64,000 bases of DNA from Mycoplasma leachii PG50 (GCF_000183365.1 NC_014751.1:682001-746000), one strand, 5' to 3'. Counted from the stretch's first letter, positions 52,772-64,000 are shown. A program made the numbers and translations. The notes: a model not told the origin generated them from the letters alone.

Positions 52772-53635
52772 ATGAAAAAATTATTAACTTTACTAGGTTC
52801 AGTAGGTTTAATTGCATCAACTAGTGCTGCTGTAGTTGCATGTGGTGATAGATCAAATGCTGAAATGAATAATAATGGAACTTCTGAAAAACCATCAGAA
52901 ATGTCAAAAGAAGATAAAAAAGAAGAGATGGGAGCAGAAACAACTCCAAAACCAGGAGCAGGAGCAGAAACAACTCCAAAACCAGGAGCAGGAGCAGAAA
53001 CAACTCCAAAACCAGGAGCAGGAGCAGAAACAACTCCAAAACCAGGAGCAGGAGCAGAAACAACTCCAAAACCAGGAGCAGGAGCAGAAACAACTCCAAA
53101 ACCAGGAGCAGGAGCAGAAACAACTCCAAAACCAGGAGCAGGAGCAGAAACAACTCCAAAACCAGGAGCAGGAGCAGAAACAACTCCAAAACCAGGAGCA
53201 GGAGCAGAAACAACTCCAAAACCAGGAGCAGGAGCAGAAACAACTCCAAAACCAGGAGCAGGAGCAGAAACAACTCCAAAACCAGGAGCAGGAGCAGAAA
53301 CAACTCCAAAACCAGGAGCAGGAGCAGAAACAACTCCAAAACCAGGAGCAGGAGCAGAAACAACTCCAAAACCAGGAGCAGGAGCAGAAACAACTCCAAA
53401 ACCAGGAGCAGGAGCAGAAACAACTCCAAAACCAGGAGCAGGAGCAGAAACAACTCCAAAACCAGGAGCAGGAGCAGAAACAACTCCAAAACCAGGAGCA
53501 GGAGCAGAAACAACTCCAAAACCAGGAGCAGGAGCAGAAACAACTCCAAAACCAGGAGCAGGAGCAGAAACAACTCCAAAACCAGGAGCAGGAGCAGAAA
53601 CAACTCCAAAACCAGGAGCAGAAGCGGGTAAATAA
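52772..53635 (+). CDS. Vmc-like variable lipoprotein with 23 decapeptide repeats
   Basis: A 287-residue lipoprotein: leader MKKLLTLLGS, lipobox VVAC (Cys24), shared GDRSNAEMNNNGTSEKPSEM, an acidic linker, then 23 perfect copies of GAETTPKPGA and a short EAGK end. The 30-base unit is identical in every copy, so length variation by slippage is expected. The Pro/Thr-rich repeat should be extended on the cell surface. The promoter has 14 TA units. Its original terminator is cut by an IS1296-like remnant about 30 bases past the stop. Confidence 0.88.
   Translation: MKKLLTLLGSVGLIASTSAAVVACGDRSNAEMNNNGTSEKPSEMSKEDKKEEMGAETTPKPGAGAETTPKPGAGAETTPKPGAGAETTPKPGAGAETTPKPGAGAETTPKPGAGAETTPKPGAGAETTPKPGAGAETTPKPGAGAETTPKPGAGAETTPKPGAGAETTPKPGAGAETTPKPGAGAETTPKPGAGAETTPKPGAGAETTPKPGAGAETTPKPGAGAETTPKPGAGAETTPKPGAGAETTPKPGAGAETTPKPGAGAETTPKPGAGAETTPKPGAEAGK
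52928..53623. repeat. 30-base tandem repeat, 23 copies
   Basis: The unit GGAGCAGAAACAACT plus CCAAAACCAGGAGCA repeats without visible change; in frame it encodes GAETTPKPGA. Confidence 0.95.
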
Positions 53636-53670
53636 AATATTAAATATTAAAAAACTCACTTTTCCTCGAA

Positions 53671-54508
53671 CCTCATATTCCGGACTAAAAATCCAGAAAA
53701 TGAGGTTTTTATATGACCAAATTAAACTTAGAAAAAACCAGAAATTATTAAAGAAGAATAATCTAATATTATTAACATAAAAATTAAAAAAATGATTGTT
53801 GATATTTTCAAAAATCACTTAAAATATGTGGTTACATAATACTAAAAATAGCTTAGAATCAACGGGATATATTGTAAATCACAAAATGATTTTAAGATCA
53901 ACTAAATAACTTACTAAGTGATGTATTAAATTTAGAAACAAAAATAGACGATATAATTCTTATAGACTAATTGTTAGAAAAATTACAGACAATATTTTAA
54001 AAAGAAATTTTCATTCTCCAAAAGCAAATAAAATTTAAAGTTGTGGTCAAAAACTATATCTATTACCAATTATTGATCTTTACAATAATAAAATTATTTC
54101 ATATTTAATTCAGACTAGTCCTTATTTGAACTTAACAAATTCAATGCCAGAAAAATCACTTAAAAAAGTTAAAGGTATAGATGCTTTAATAATTCATTCT
54201 GAATAGGAATTTTATTATCAACATATGAATGAGTGAAAATACTAGAAGAAAACAACATAATACAAAGTATATCTAGAAATAGCAACTGTTTAGACAATGC
54301 TATTATAGATAACTTTTTTAGTTTATTAAAACAAGGAGAATTATTATGTTCAAATACAATTCAAGAGAAGAACTAACTAAGAAAGTACATAAATATATTC
54401 ATTGATACAACAACACAAGAATAAAAAAAATAAAAATAAAAGGATTGTCTCCTATCCAATTCAGAGAACAATCCTAATATTTATTCATAGTTATAGTAGC
54501 AGGGTAAA
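53671..54508 (+). mobile_element. IS1296-like remnant between two Vmc-like genes
   Basis: The left hairpin (53671-53705, CCTCATATTCCGGA/TCCAGAAAATGAGG) is followed by a broken OrfA (MTKLNLEKTRNY) and OrfB pieces: YLLPIIDLYNNKIISYLIQT, LNLTNSMPEKSLKKVKGIDA, LIIHSE, then ITFLVY and INIFIDTTTQE-type C-terminal debris and an inverted-repeat region ending near 54508. Many frameshifts, so inactive. It starts inside the hairpin terminator of the upstream Vmc-like gene: AAAACTCACTTT is present and the other arm is gone. Confidence 0.75.
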
Positions 54509-54592
54509 AAAGAAGTAAAAGGACCAAAAATAAAATAATTTAATTATTGTAAATAGATAAGTTTTTTGATATCTATTCTTTAAGATTAAATG

Positions 54593-54900
54593 ACTTTCAA
54601 CCTAAATCAATTATGATTTAGGTTTTTTATTTGTTTTTATTAGTTATTTTTTCAATCGTTTAAAAAGCGTGTATATACGCTTGACATTATATATATATAT
54701 ATATAATGAACTTCAGCTATATAGAATACATAATATGTAGCTAAAATAACCGGTTTTTGAAAGGATAATTAATGAAAAAATTATTAACTTTACTAGGTTC
54801 AGTAGGTTTAATTGCATCAACTAGTGCTGCTGTAGTTGCATGTGGTGATAGATCAAATACTGAAATGAATAATAATGGAACTTCTGAAAAACCATCAGAA
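54593..54900. repeat. Direct repeat of 52584-52895
   Basis: The end of the lemA terminator, the promoter region and the first 40 codons of the Vmc-like gene are repeated almost exactly. The TA tract differs (14 versus 9 units). This shows that the second gene arose by tandem duplication that took in the lemA flank. Confidence 0.85.
54681..54707 (+). promoter_or_regulatory. TA-repeat promoter, 15-base spacer
   Basis: TTGACA at 54681-54686 and TATAAT at 54702-54707; nine TA units, one short of a 17-base spacer. Confidence 0.75.
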
Positions 54901-55005
54901 ATGACAGAAGAAAATAAGGATAAAGATAAAGACGAAAAACCAGCAGGAACTGGAGAAACTGCTAAACCAGCAGGAACTGGAGAAGCTGCTAAAAAAACAA
55001 AATAA
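54772..55005 (+). CDS. Short Vmc-like variable lipoprotein
   Basis: A 77-residue lipoprotein with the common leader, lipobox VVAC and GDRSNTEMNNNGTSEKPSEM, an acidic KDKDKDE linker, and just two copies of AKPAGTGE-like units before the end AAKKTK. It looks like a minimal member whose repeat array has contracted or has yet to expand. The surface product would be short, which may uncover other surface molecules. It is tail to tail with pgk across a shared hairpin. Confidence 0.85.
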   Translation: MKKLLTLLGSVGLIASTSAAVVACGDRSNTEMNNNGTSEKPSEMTEENKDKDKDEKPAGTGETAKPAGTGEAAKKTK

Positions 55006-55027
55006 TTTAGCAAATAACAAAATCACA

Positions 55028-55060
55028 AAAAACTCACTTTCTACTAAGTGAGTTTTTTTA
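55028..55060. terminator. Bidirectional terminator between Vmc-like gene and pgk
   Basis: AAAAAACTCACTT pairs with AAGTGAGTTTTTTT. Confidence 0.85.
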
Positions 55061-55080
55061 ATATCTAATGTTAATTGCTT

Positions 55081-56295
55081 CTATTTATCTTGAATTGTCG
55101 AAATTCCTTCTAATTCTTTACCTTCCATAAATTCGAGTGAAGCTCCTCCACCAGTTGAAATTCATGAAAAATTATCTTTAAATCCCATATTAATAGCAGC
55201 AGAAGCACTATCTCCACCACCAATTAAAGTAAAGGCTCCAGTTTTAGTTTGTTCAGCAATTGCTTGACATATAGATTTTGTACCAGTTTCAAAATTTTTA
55301 AATTCAAATACACCAATAGGACCATTTCAAACAATAGTTTTAGCTTTTTTAATTTCTTCTTTATACATTTCAATTGTCTTTGGTCCAGCATCTAATCCAT
55401 CTCATTCATCAGGAATATTAGTTTCAAAAATAGTTGGTTTTACATCAGCAAATTCTTTTGCGCATGCTGTATCAACTGGTAAAACAATTTTATCTTTTCC
55501 AACTTCTAAATAATGTTTAGCTAAATCAATTTTATCTTCTTCTAATAATGATTTACCAATGCTACGACCTTGAGCTTTTAAAAAAGTATAGCTCATTCCA
55601 CCACCAATTAGTAATTTATCAACTTTTGGTAATAAATTTTCAATAACACCAATTTTGTCTGAAACTTTTGCACCACCTAAAATTGCAATAAATGGTTTTT
55701 TAGAATCATTAACTGCCTGAGATAACATTTTTAATTCTTTTTCAACTAAAAAACCAATAGCTGAAATTTTAATATTTGAAGCAATTCCAACATTTGAAGC
55801 ATGTGATCTATGTGCTGTTCCAAAAGCATCATTTACAAATACTTCACCTAAACTTGCTCAATACTTTCCTAATTCAAGATCATTTTTTGATTCATACTTA
55901 ACAACTTGATCATCTAAAACATCTTCAAATCTAGTATTTTCAACTAAAATAATTTCTTTAGTTTGCAATAAACTAACAGCTTGTTCTAATTCTTTTCCTC
56001 TAGTTTGGTTAATAAATTTAACTTTTTTATTCAATAATTCTTCTAATCTTTTTGCAACTGGAGCTAAAGATTTTTTTAATTTATCTTCTTTAGTTTTAAT
56101 TCTTGATAAATGTGAAAATAACACTATTTTTGCATCATTTTCTATTAAGTAATTTATAGTAGGAAGAGCAGCAATTATACGATTATCATCAGTAATAACT
56201 CCATTTTGAATTGGTACATTAAAATCCACACGAACTAGTACAGTTTTATTTTTAACATTTATGTCTTTTAATGTTTTTTTGTTATTATAATTCAT
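55081..56295 (-). CDS. pgk: Phosphoglycerate kinase
   Basis: A 404-residue glycolytic enzyme that makes ATP from 1,3-bisphosphoglycerate. Visible are RVDFNVP near residue 22, FSHLSR, the [18 protein letters not shown] block, WNGPIGVFE and the C-terminal nucleotide loop GGGDSASA. Length is normal. Three TGA codons are Trp. It lies 123 bases downstream of gapA and is likely co-transcribed with it. The last 50 residues exist as a dead copy at 8.6 kb. Confidence 0.97.
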
Positions 56296-56418
56296 ATTTT
56301 CTCCTTTTATAGTAGTTATTCATATTCTACTATATTTAAATAAATTCATAAATTAAAAAAACAAAATCTAAACTTGTTATTAATAATAAAAAGTTTAGAT
56401 TTTAAATTTAATATTTTT

Positions 56419-57435
<1,017 letters not shown>

Positions 57436-57527
57436 ATTGTTACCTTTCTTTTGTTTTATTTGTATTCATATAAAATACTAATAACATTTTAAATTATACA
57501 AATAATAGATAAATAAAAGTAAATTAA

Positions 57528-58463
57528 TTAGTTTTTTCTTTTATTACTTCCTATAAAAAATAGTTCTTTAGATAGAGTTTTAATTCTTGAAATTAATCTT
57601 TCAATTTTAATTTTTTCTAATTCAAATACATCTTTTGAATTTAAAAAATTATTATATTGTCTTATAAATTGTAAGTTTTTTTCTAATAAATCAATAGAAA
57701 AATTAGAAGTAAAAAATGTAGATTTTTGATTTTCCATTCTATAATTTAAAACTTCAAATAAAAAGTCATCTCTAGCTCATAAAGAAAGATTTTCTCCACC
57801 AATATCATCTAAAAATAAAAAATCAACTGTTTTTATTTTTTTCATTAATTCTAAGGAATTAATTTCAGAAGAATTAAATGATTCTTTTAATTTATCTATT
57901 AAAGATCTTAGTGTTGAAAAAATCACTGTTTTATTTTTACTAGCTAAAGTATTTGCTAAAACTTTAAACATATAAGTTTTACCAACTCCAGAATTACCAT
58001 ATAAATAAATACCTTTTTTAGAATTTTTTTGAACAAATTTTAAAATATTACTTAAAATTTTTTTTCTAATATCTTTTTCTTTTTGATCTAATAAACTAAA
58101 CTCTGAATTATTTAATTCATTTTTAAAATACTCATCATAAGTTAAAGAAAATAAATTAAGATCAAAATCACTAAATCAATAATTTTTTTTAATTATAAAA
58201 AGTTTTTCTGTTTGTTTACCATGAATACATAAAACATTTTTTAAGTAAAATAAATGATCTTTAAATACTAAATCAACTTGATAATTTTTAACTATTTGAT
58301 TACACTTTTTATCTAAACTACATTCTTTATAATTAAATAAAAACTCATCTAAGATATTTTTATTATCTAATAAAACTTGATCTGTAATTACATCATTTGA
58401 ATTTAAAGAATCATCAATTAACTTTTTAATTTTAGGATTATTTTTATAATCATTTAGTTTCAT
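57528..58463 (-). CDS. dnaI: Helicase loader DnaI
   Basis: A 311-residue AAA+ protein. Walker A is YGNSGVGKTYMFKVLAN and Walker B VDFLFLDDIGGE, followed by a sensor stretch STFFTSNFS and the C-terminal Arg-rich LISRIKTLS. The N-terminal 130 residues correspond to the zinc-containing, helicase-binding part (Cys-rich stretch near CSLDKKC). It loads replicative helicase DnaC/DnaB with the DnaB-type protein of the upstream gene, whose end overlaps closely. TGA codons are Trp. Confidence 0.87.
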
Positions 58464-58472
58464 AAATACTTT

Positions 58473-59654
58473 CTATACCAAACATTTTAATTCTTCTTCA
58501 GTAAACTCAAAAATAGGTTCAGCTTGTAAATTAAAATCATCAGAGTTAAAAATTGTTTCATAATTAGTTGTAGTTTTATTTTGAATATTTTTTAAAAACT
58601 GCATTACTTTTAAAGTAGTGTTAATGTTTTTATCAAATAAAGTTTTTGCAATTTTAGCAATATATTTAACTATAATTTGCCCATTGTTTTTTTTATAACT
58701 AAAATCAATTAAGCAATTAATAATTCCATTAGATAAGCAATAATTGTTTTTTATATTTTCAAAAACAGTAGTGTATTTGCTTAAATCAATATCATATTTT
58801 TGTTTACTATATTCAAATCAATTTGTTTTATTAATTAATTCAATTAACTTTAAATTAGTATTATTAGTATCTTTTTTTGTTGTTAAATCAATTAATAGGT
58901 TTTTAAATAAATTAAGATCAATGTTTTTATTATAAGAATTATAAGAATTAATAATTAAATTAATAATTTGTTCTTCAGTTAATTTTTTAATAGTTAAAAG
59001 TTCATACAAACTTTTAAATGTATTTTGATCTACAAAATCTAAACTAATATTTTTATTTTTTAAACTAGTTATTAAATAATCTAAATTTAAAAACTCATTT
59101 AGTTTTTCAAAATAATTAGATGCTTTTTTAATTTCAAAATCAAAACAATTAAAATTACAAATTAAACTTTCATCATAAACATCAGTTAAATCAACTATTA
59201 TTTCTTGGTATTGATTAGTATTAATTTGAGGTTCACTAATTAGCATAAATCTTGTAATTTCATAATCATTTGCTTCTAATTTGTTTAATAAAAGGTTATT
59301 TAAATATTTGTGATTAAAAAACTCATTACTTTTTAAAGGCTCTAAAATTTCAAATTTAATTAAGCTATAATCACTTTTTTTAACATAAACTTTAATTAAT
59401 TTAAAAGCATTTAATAAATTAAGTGATTTTGATAATTCTTTAAAAGAAAAATTAGTAATATTTAATAATCTTTTAGATTCTAATGCTTCTTCTTTTAATA
59501 TATTACTAATTTTTACTTCTTGAATCAAAGTCAAATATAAGCTTATAGCTTGAGCGCTAATAAGAGGTTGATATAAACAAGTTAATGATTTGTACTGTTC
59601 TTGAGATAGTTCAAAATTTAAGCTTACAGAATAAGAAAAATTCCTACTTAACAT
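58473..59654 (-). CDS. dnaB: Primosome / replication initiation protein DnaB (DnaD-like)
   Basis: A 393-residue protein. The N-terminal winged-helix (LSQEQYKSLTCLYQPLISAQ) and a DnaD/DnaB-II type helical domain near residue 240 (LTEEQIINLIINSYNSYNKN) fit the firmicute primosomal DnaB family. I took ATG 59654 because GAGAGGT lies before it, not the longer frame at 59720. It is nine bases upstream of dnaI, as in other firmicutes. It helps open the origin and restart forks. Confidence 0.82.
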
Positions 59655-59714
59655 AGCTCTAACCTCTCTTCTAATAGTTATAATACCTAAGTTTATATTT
59701 TTTTTAAAAGAAAA

Positions 59715-59747
59715 AAGCAATTATTTTTAATTGGTAATTAATTGCTT
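59715..59747 (-). terminator. Terminator after mutM
   Basis: AAGCAATTA pairs with TAATTGCTT, with flanking A and T runs. Confidence 0.7.
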
Positions 59748-59792
59748 ATTAGAAGTTCTAAATAGTAGTTTTAAATAGTAGTTATGTATATC

Positions 59793-59809
59793 TTATCCAC
59801 TTATCCACA
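59793..59809. promoter_or_regulatory. Overlapping DnaA-box-like sites
   Basis: TTATCCACT (59793-59801) and the consensus DnaA box TTATCCACA (59801-59809) share one base. They lie between mutM and the dnaB/dnaI pair. They may tie primosome expression to DnaA or be chance. Confidence 0.5.
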
Positions 59810-59810
59810 A

Positions 59811-60635
59811 TTATTTTTGACAATTAGAACAATAATAAGTTCCTCTTCCATTAACTTTTATTTTAGAAATTTTAGTATTACACAATTTACAATTTTTATT
59901 ATTTAAATGTACAAAAAGTTTATTCTGATAACTTCCAGTTACTCCTGGTAATGATTCAAAATCACTAATTGTAGTGCCTTTTAACAAAATCGCTTGGCTT
60001 AAAACATTTTCACAATTTTTAATAATTTCTTTAGTTTGATCTTTTGTTATTAAATTAGCATTAGTTAAAGGGTTGATTTTTGATAAAAACAACACCTCAT
60101 TAACATAAATATTTCCTAATCCACTAATAACATGTTGATCTAGTAAAACTGTTTTAATAGCTTTATTAGATTTTTGCAATTTATTAAATAAATAATCAAC
60201 ACTAGTTTGATTATTTAAAGGAATTGGTCCTAGTTTATCAAGATGTGAATCTTTTAAAAAAGTTGACTTATTGTAAAGATTTAAAGTACCAAATCCACGC
60301 ATATCATAAAATCTTGCTACTAAATTATTATCTAATAAAAATTCAGCTTTTAATCAAGATTTCTTATAAGCATATTGCTCAGGATCTTCAATTACTCATT
60401 TTCCAGTCATTCTTAAATGAGAAATAATTACATATTCTTTTAGTTCAAAAACTATATATTTAGCTAAATTATAAATATCTAATATTTTTTGCTCTTTAGT
60501 TAGATTGATAAATTGTTCAACACTAATTGAAGAAACTATTTTATTAGAAAAAATTTCTGATTTTATAATTGTTCTATTTATTAAACTTGGTTTTATTGTG
60601 TTTGTAACTGTAACAACTTCTGGTAGTTCTGGCAT
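59811..60635 (-). CDS. mutM: Formamidopyrimidine-DNA glycosylase
   Basis: A 274-residue repair enzyme that removes 8-oxoguanine. The start MPELPEVVTV gives the catalytic Pro2 and Glu3; HLRMTGK and DMRGFG bind DNA; the helix-two-turn-helix has VLLDQHVISGLGNIYVNE; the zinc finger is CKLC...CSNC at the end. Length is normal. It begins 10 bases after the polA stop, so polA-mutM is one operon for repair. Confidence 0.96.
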
Positions 60636-60645
60636 ATTAACCTTT

Positions 60646-63381
60646 CTATTTTAGATCAAATCAAGTTTTACCAACTGATTCTCCAACTTTTAATTTAACA
60701 ACTACTTGATCTTTTATGTTTAAATCTAAAAATAATTTTTCTAAAGCATTTTGTAATTCATTAATAACAATTTTTTTAGTTTGTTCTAATTGATTATTAT
60801 CAACTTCTAAAATAATTTCATCATGAATTTGACAAACAATTTTAGCATCTAAATTTTGCTCTTTAATTTTTTTATAAATGCTTATCATTGCTACTTTTAA
60901 AATATCTGAGGCAGTTCCTTGAATTGGTGTATTTACTGCTATTCTTTTTCCAAATTGTCTAATATTATGATTTGTTGAATTTAATTCACTAATATATCTT
61001 CTTCTATTTGATAAAGTTGTAATATAGCCTTGATTTGTTGCAATTTCTACTTGTTTTTCTTTAAAATCTAATAAGCTTGGAAAAGCAGAATAATAATCTT
61101 TAATCATTTGTTTTGCTTGATTAACATTCATATTTAAATCATTTGCTAAACCAAAATCAGTTAAACCATATAAAATTCCAAAATTAAAAACTTTAGCTAT
61201 TCTTCTTTGTTCACTTGTAATTTGATTATCACTAATATTAAAAATTAGTTTAGCAGCTTGTAAGTGAATATCAGCATTTTGATTAAATGCCTTAATTAGA
61301 TTTGACTCTTTAGACATTTGTGCTAAAACTCTTAGTTCAATTTGAGAATAATCATAACTTAAAAATGTCTTATTATTATTTGTAATAAAAATTTTTCTAA
61401 CTTCTTTTTGTTCATTATCTCTAATAGAAATATTTTGAATATTTGGATAAGAAGAACTTAATCTACCAGTATTTGTTAAAGTATGATTAAAAATAGTATG
61501 AACTTTATTATCATCAAAAATAAATTTTTCAAAACCTTTTAAATAAGTTGTATATAACTTAGTATATTTTCTATGTTCTAATAATAAATTAATTATTGGA
61601 TGAAAAGTTATTAATTTTTCTAAAACTTCTTTACTGGTAGTACCTTTTTCTAAATTAGGCAGCTTTAATTTATCAAATAATAATTCTTGAATTTGTTTTG
61701 GTGAAGAAAAATTAAAATTGTTATCAATTTCTTCAGCAACCATAATTTTCATTTGCCATTCAATATGATTAATTTTTTTTAATATTTGTTCAGTTTGTAA
61801 TTTCAACTGTTCTTTATCTATTAAAATTCCTTGAACTTCAATATCATATAAAACCTCAATTAAAGGATAATCAATTTTCAAATATAAATCATAAGTATTA
61901 GTTTGTTTTAATTGTTCAATTAATTTATCAGAATATTTTTTTAATAAATAAGCTTTTTTACTAATATATTTAGACTTAATATCTATATCAATATCTGGAT
62001 TTTTTTTAACTCCTTTTCCAAAAATAATTTCATTTGTTTCAATTTCTTCTTGTTGATTAACTAATTTAATTTGGTTAGACAAATCAGAAACAACATTAGC
62101 ATTTAATGAATAACAAGCAACCATAAAATCAAAGTCAAAATTACTTGGTAAGACATTATACTGATGATTTTTTAATAAATAAGTAGTTTTTTTAATATCA
62201 TAAGTATATTTCTTTAAGTTTTTATTATTTAAAAACTCTTCAAACAAATTGTCAGTTGAACTTAATGTTGTATCTTCAAAAAAAGATAATTGCTGAACTT
62301 TATTTTTAAAATCTAAATAAAAATTTCCTTTATTATTTGAAATGCCAATTCCAATTATTTTATCTTTATGATAATCTTCTTCTAATGATTCAACATACAA
62401 ATAATTTATAGAATCTTCATAATCTTTTGATCATGAACTAATTATTTTAATATCTAAATTTTTTTCATTATTTTGATAAGAATTAAAATCAAGATTTAAA
62501 ATATTTGAAAAACGTTTTTTTAAAGAATACATTTCATATTTGTTTAAAAATTCATAAATATTATTAACATTAAAATCTAATTTATTAAAAGAAAAATTTT
62601 CTAAAACTACATCAGTTTTGATTATTGCTAAATCTTTACATAAAAAAGCCATTTGTTTGTCTTGTTCTAATTTAGTTTTAATTGCACCTTTTAATTGTTC
62701 TAAATTATTATAAATATTTTCTAAACTTTCATATTGTTGAATTAATTTAATAGCTCCTTTTTGACCAATTCCATTAACTCCTTTTAAATTATCTGAAGAA
62801 TCACCAACTATTGCTTTATAATCTGGAACCTGATTTGGTAAGATTTGTCATTTTTCAAATAACTTATTAGTATCAATTTCTTCAAGTTCATTAACTCCTT
62901 GAACTGGGTTTAAACAAATTACTTTATTTGTAATTAGTTGATACATATCTTTATCACTACTTAAAATTTCAGCTTGTAAATCATCAAATTGTTTTTCAGC
63001 ATATTTACAAATTGATCCAACAATATCATCAGCTTCAATGTTTTCTTGTTCAAATCATTGAATATTTGCTTTTGTTAAAAATTCTCTAACAATACTAAAT
63101 TGTTCAACTAATTCATTAGGAGTTTTAATTCTATTAGCTTTATAATCACTTAATAAATCGTGTCTAAAAGTTTTTTTACCTTTATCAAATGCTATTAAAA
63201 TATGATCATAAGGTCCTCTTTGATGAATTACAGATAATAACATATTAATAAAAGAATAAACCGCATTTGTTAAAACACCACTTTTTGTTTTTAACAAACT
63301 AGTATTTGGTGAATAAGCAGTTGCATAAAAAGCTCTAAAAATCAAAGAATTACCATCTACTACTAAAATCTTAGTTTTCAT
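60646..63381 (-). CDS. polA: DNA polymerase I
   Basis: A 911-residue polymerase. The N-terminal 5'-3' exonuclease starts KILVVDGNSLIFRAFYATAY and includes the DHILIAFDKGKKTFRHDL block. The middle exonuclease-like domain seems to lack a full proofreading set. Polymerase motifs A (YDYSQIELRVLAQ), B (RRIAKVFNFGILYGL) and C (CQIHDEIILEV) are intact. It fills repair gaps and processes Okazaki fragments. Several TGA codons are Trp. It starts eight bases after dnaE ends. Confidence 0.96.
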
Positions 63382-63389
63382 ATAACCTC

Positions 63390-64000
63390 CTAAATAGCTT
63401 TAATTAAACTAACAAACTTTATTGAAGTTTTATTATTTGTTTTAGTTTTTAATACTTTAAAAACATAAGCTTTATTAATAACTAAATCTTGATAAATATC
63501 TTTATAATCACTACTAAAAATTGTTAGTTCAAGTTCACTAGTGTTATCAAAAATTGTTACAAACGCCATTTTATTATTATTTTTATCTTTAATTTCTTTA
63601 ATTTTTAAAATATAACCTAAAATTACTTGTACTTTATTATATTCAAGTTTAGAAATATCAATAAGATTTAAATCAAAATTACTAGTTTTAAGTTTTAAAA
63701 TAGGATTTTGTTCAATAAAAAAACCATATAATTCTTTTTCAAAACTTGCTAAAATCTCATCTTCATATTCATCATAAATAATTAAATTAATTTTTTCATC
63801 ATCTAAAATATTATTAACTTGTTTATAAGCATTAGCTTGACTAATTAATAAATCTAAATTTTCTATCATTGTCTTTTTATTATAATTAAAAATATCTAAA
63901 GCTCCGGCTTTTATTAAAGTTTGCAATACATTAATATTAATTTTTTGTTTAACTATAGCTAGTATAAAATTATGAATATCTAAATACATATTTTCATTTT
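63390..64000 (-). CDS. dnaE: DNA polymerase III alpha subunit (DnaE), C-terminal part
   Basis: The minus frame is open from the window edge to the stop at 63390. It includes a helical NVLQTLIKAGALDIFN segment (helix-hairpin-helix region) and an OB fold with VILGYILKIKEIKDKNNNKM and MAFVTIFDNTSELELTIFSS, typical of DnaE ends. Most of the protein lies outside. It leads the dnaE-polA-mutM run. Confidence 0.88.
   Translation of the reverse strand, partial: NENMYLDIHNFILAIVKQKININVLQTLIKAGALDIFNYNKKTMIENLDLLISQANAYKQVNNILDDEKINLIIYDEYEDEILASFEKELYGFFIEQNPILKLKTSNFDLNLIDISKLEYNKVQVILGYILKIKEIKDKNNNKMAFVTIFDNTSELELTIFSSDYKDIYQDLVINKAYVFKVLKTKTNNKTSIKFVSLIKAI

Noticed and set aside
52821..53818. Frames with Leu-rich or Cys/Trp-rich repeats opposite the 30-base array
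   Set aside because: They are shadows of the repeat; no ribosome site or leader. The plus-strand lipoprotein frame explains the sequence.

Overview
The window comes from a mycoplasma of the Mycoplasma mycoides / M. capricolum cluster. It is about 75% A+T, and many core genes (pgk, gapA, polA, tkt, rnj, scpA) read through only if UGA codes for tryptophan. Many genes share the lipoprotein leader MKKLLTLLGS...VVAC. IS1296-like (IS3 family) and IS1634-like remnants and phase-variable promoters built on TA repeats (Vmm/Vmc type) fit this cluster. Subspecies cannot be decided from the sequence. I saw no rRNA, tRNA or CRISPR.

Layout. 1-3.2 kb: ABC transporter remains (permease N-terminus at the edge; an ATPase that is frameshifted and fused to a transposase tail) and a coiled-coil gene with an internal stop. 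3.4-7.2 kb: a lipoprotein with a C-terminal anchor, then an ascorbate-type PTS operon (IIA, fused IIC-IIB, ribulose-phosphate epimerase). 7.4-9.8 kb: three Vmc-like lipoprotein genes on the minus strand, one broken, with a fragment of the pgk 3' end between them. 9.9-23.4 kb: mostly housekeeping genes on the minus strand (YebC, deoxynucleoside kinase, RluB, ScpB/ScpA, membrane proteins, an SNF2-like helicase, transketolase, ECF S component, TrmFO). 23.6-24.7 kb: RmuC. 24.85-27.75 kb: a three-gene cassette that looks like an ABC-three-component (ABC-3C) conflict system. 27.9-32.6 kb: class II aldolase, DeoR regulator, PTS IIBC and PfkB sugar-phosphate kinase. 32.5-36.3 kb: a junkyard with a partial copy of the ABC-3C effector gene, a truncated recD, a shattered DUF2130 gene and a DUF285 lipoprotein sitting inside that DUF2130 gene. 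36.6-39.5 kb: RNase J and a membrane protein.

39.5-50.1 kb: an accessory island edged by IS1296-like remnants. It holds an unknown membrane protein, a tail-anchored DUF285 repeat protein with a broken partial copy, an IS1634-like remnant and a 1173-residue YobI-like P-loop NTPase. 50.1-52.6 kb: a hypothetical membrane protein and LemA. 52.7-55.0 kb: two Vmc-like genes on the plus strand with an IS1296-like remnant between them. 55.1-64 kb: pgk, gapA, primosome genes dnaI and dnaB, mutM, polA and the end of dnaE, all on the minus strand.

How it fits together. The core is glycolysis, the pentose phosphate path and replication/repair. The variable layer is surface antigen switching: five Vmc-like genes share a promoter whose -35/-10 spacer is a TA tract of 5, 5, 9, 14 and 9 units, and two coding regions carry 29 and 23 perfect tandem repeats. 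The pgk fragment at 8.6 kb shows that the left Vmc array arose partly by copying the right one with its flank. The ABC-3C cassette and the YobI-like NTPase are the best candidates for little-described defence systems here.
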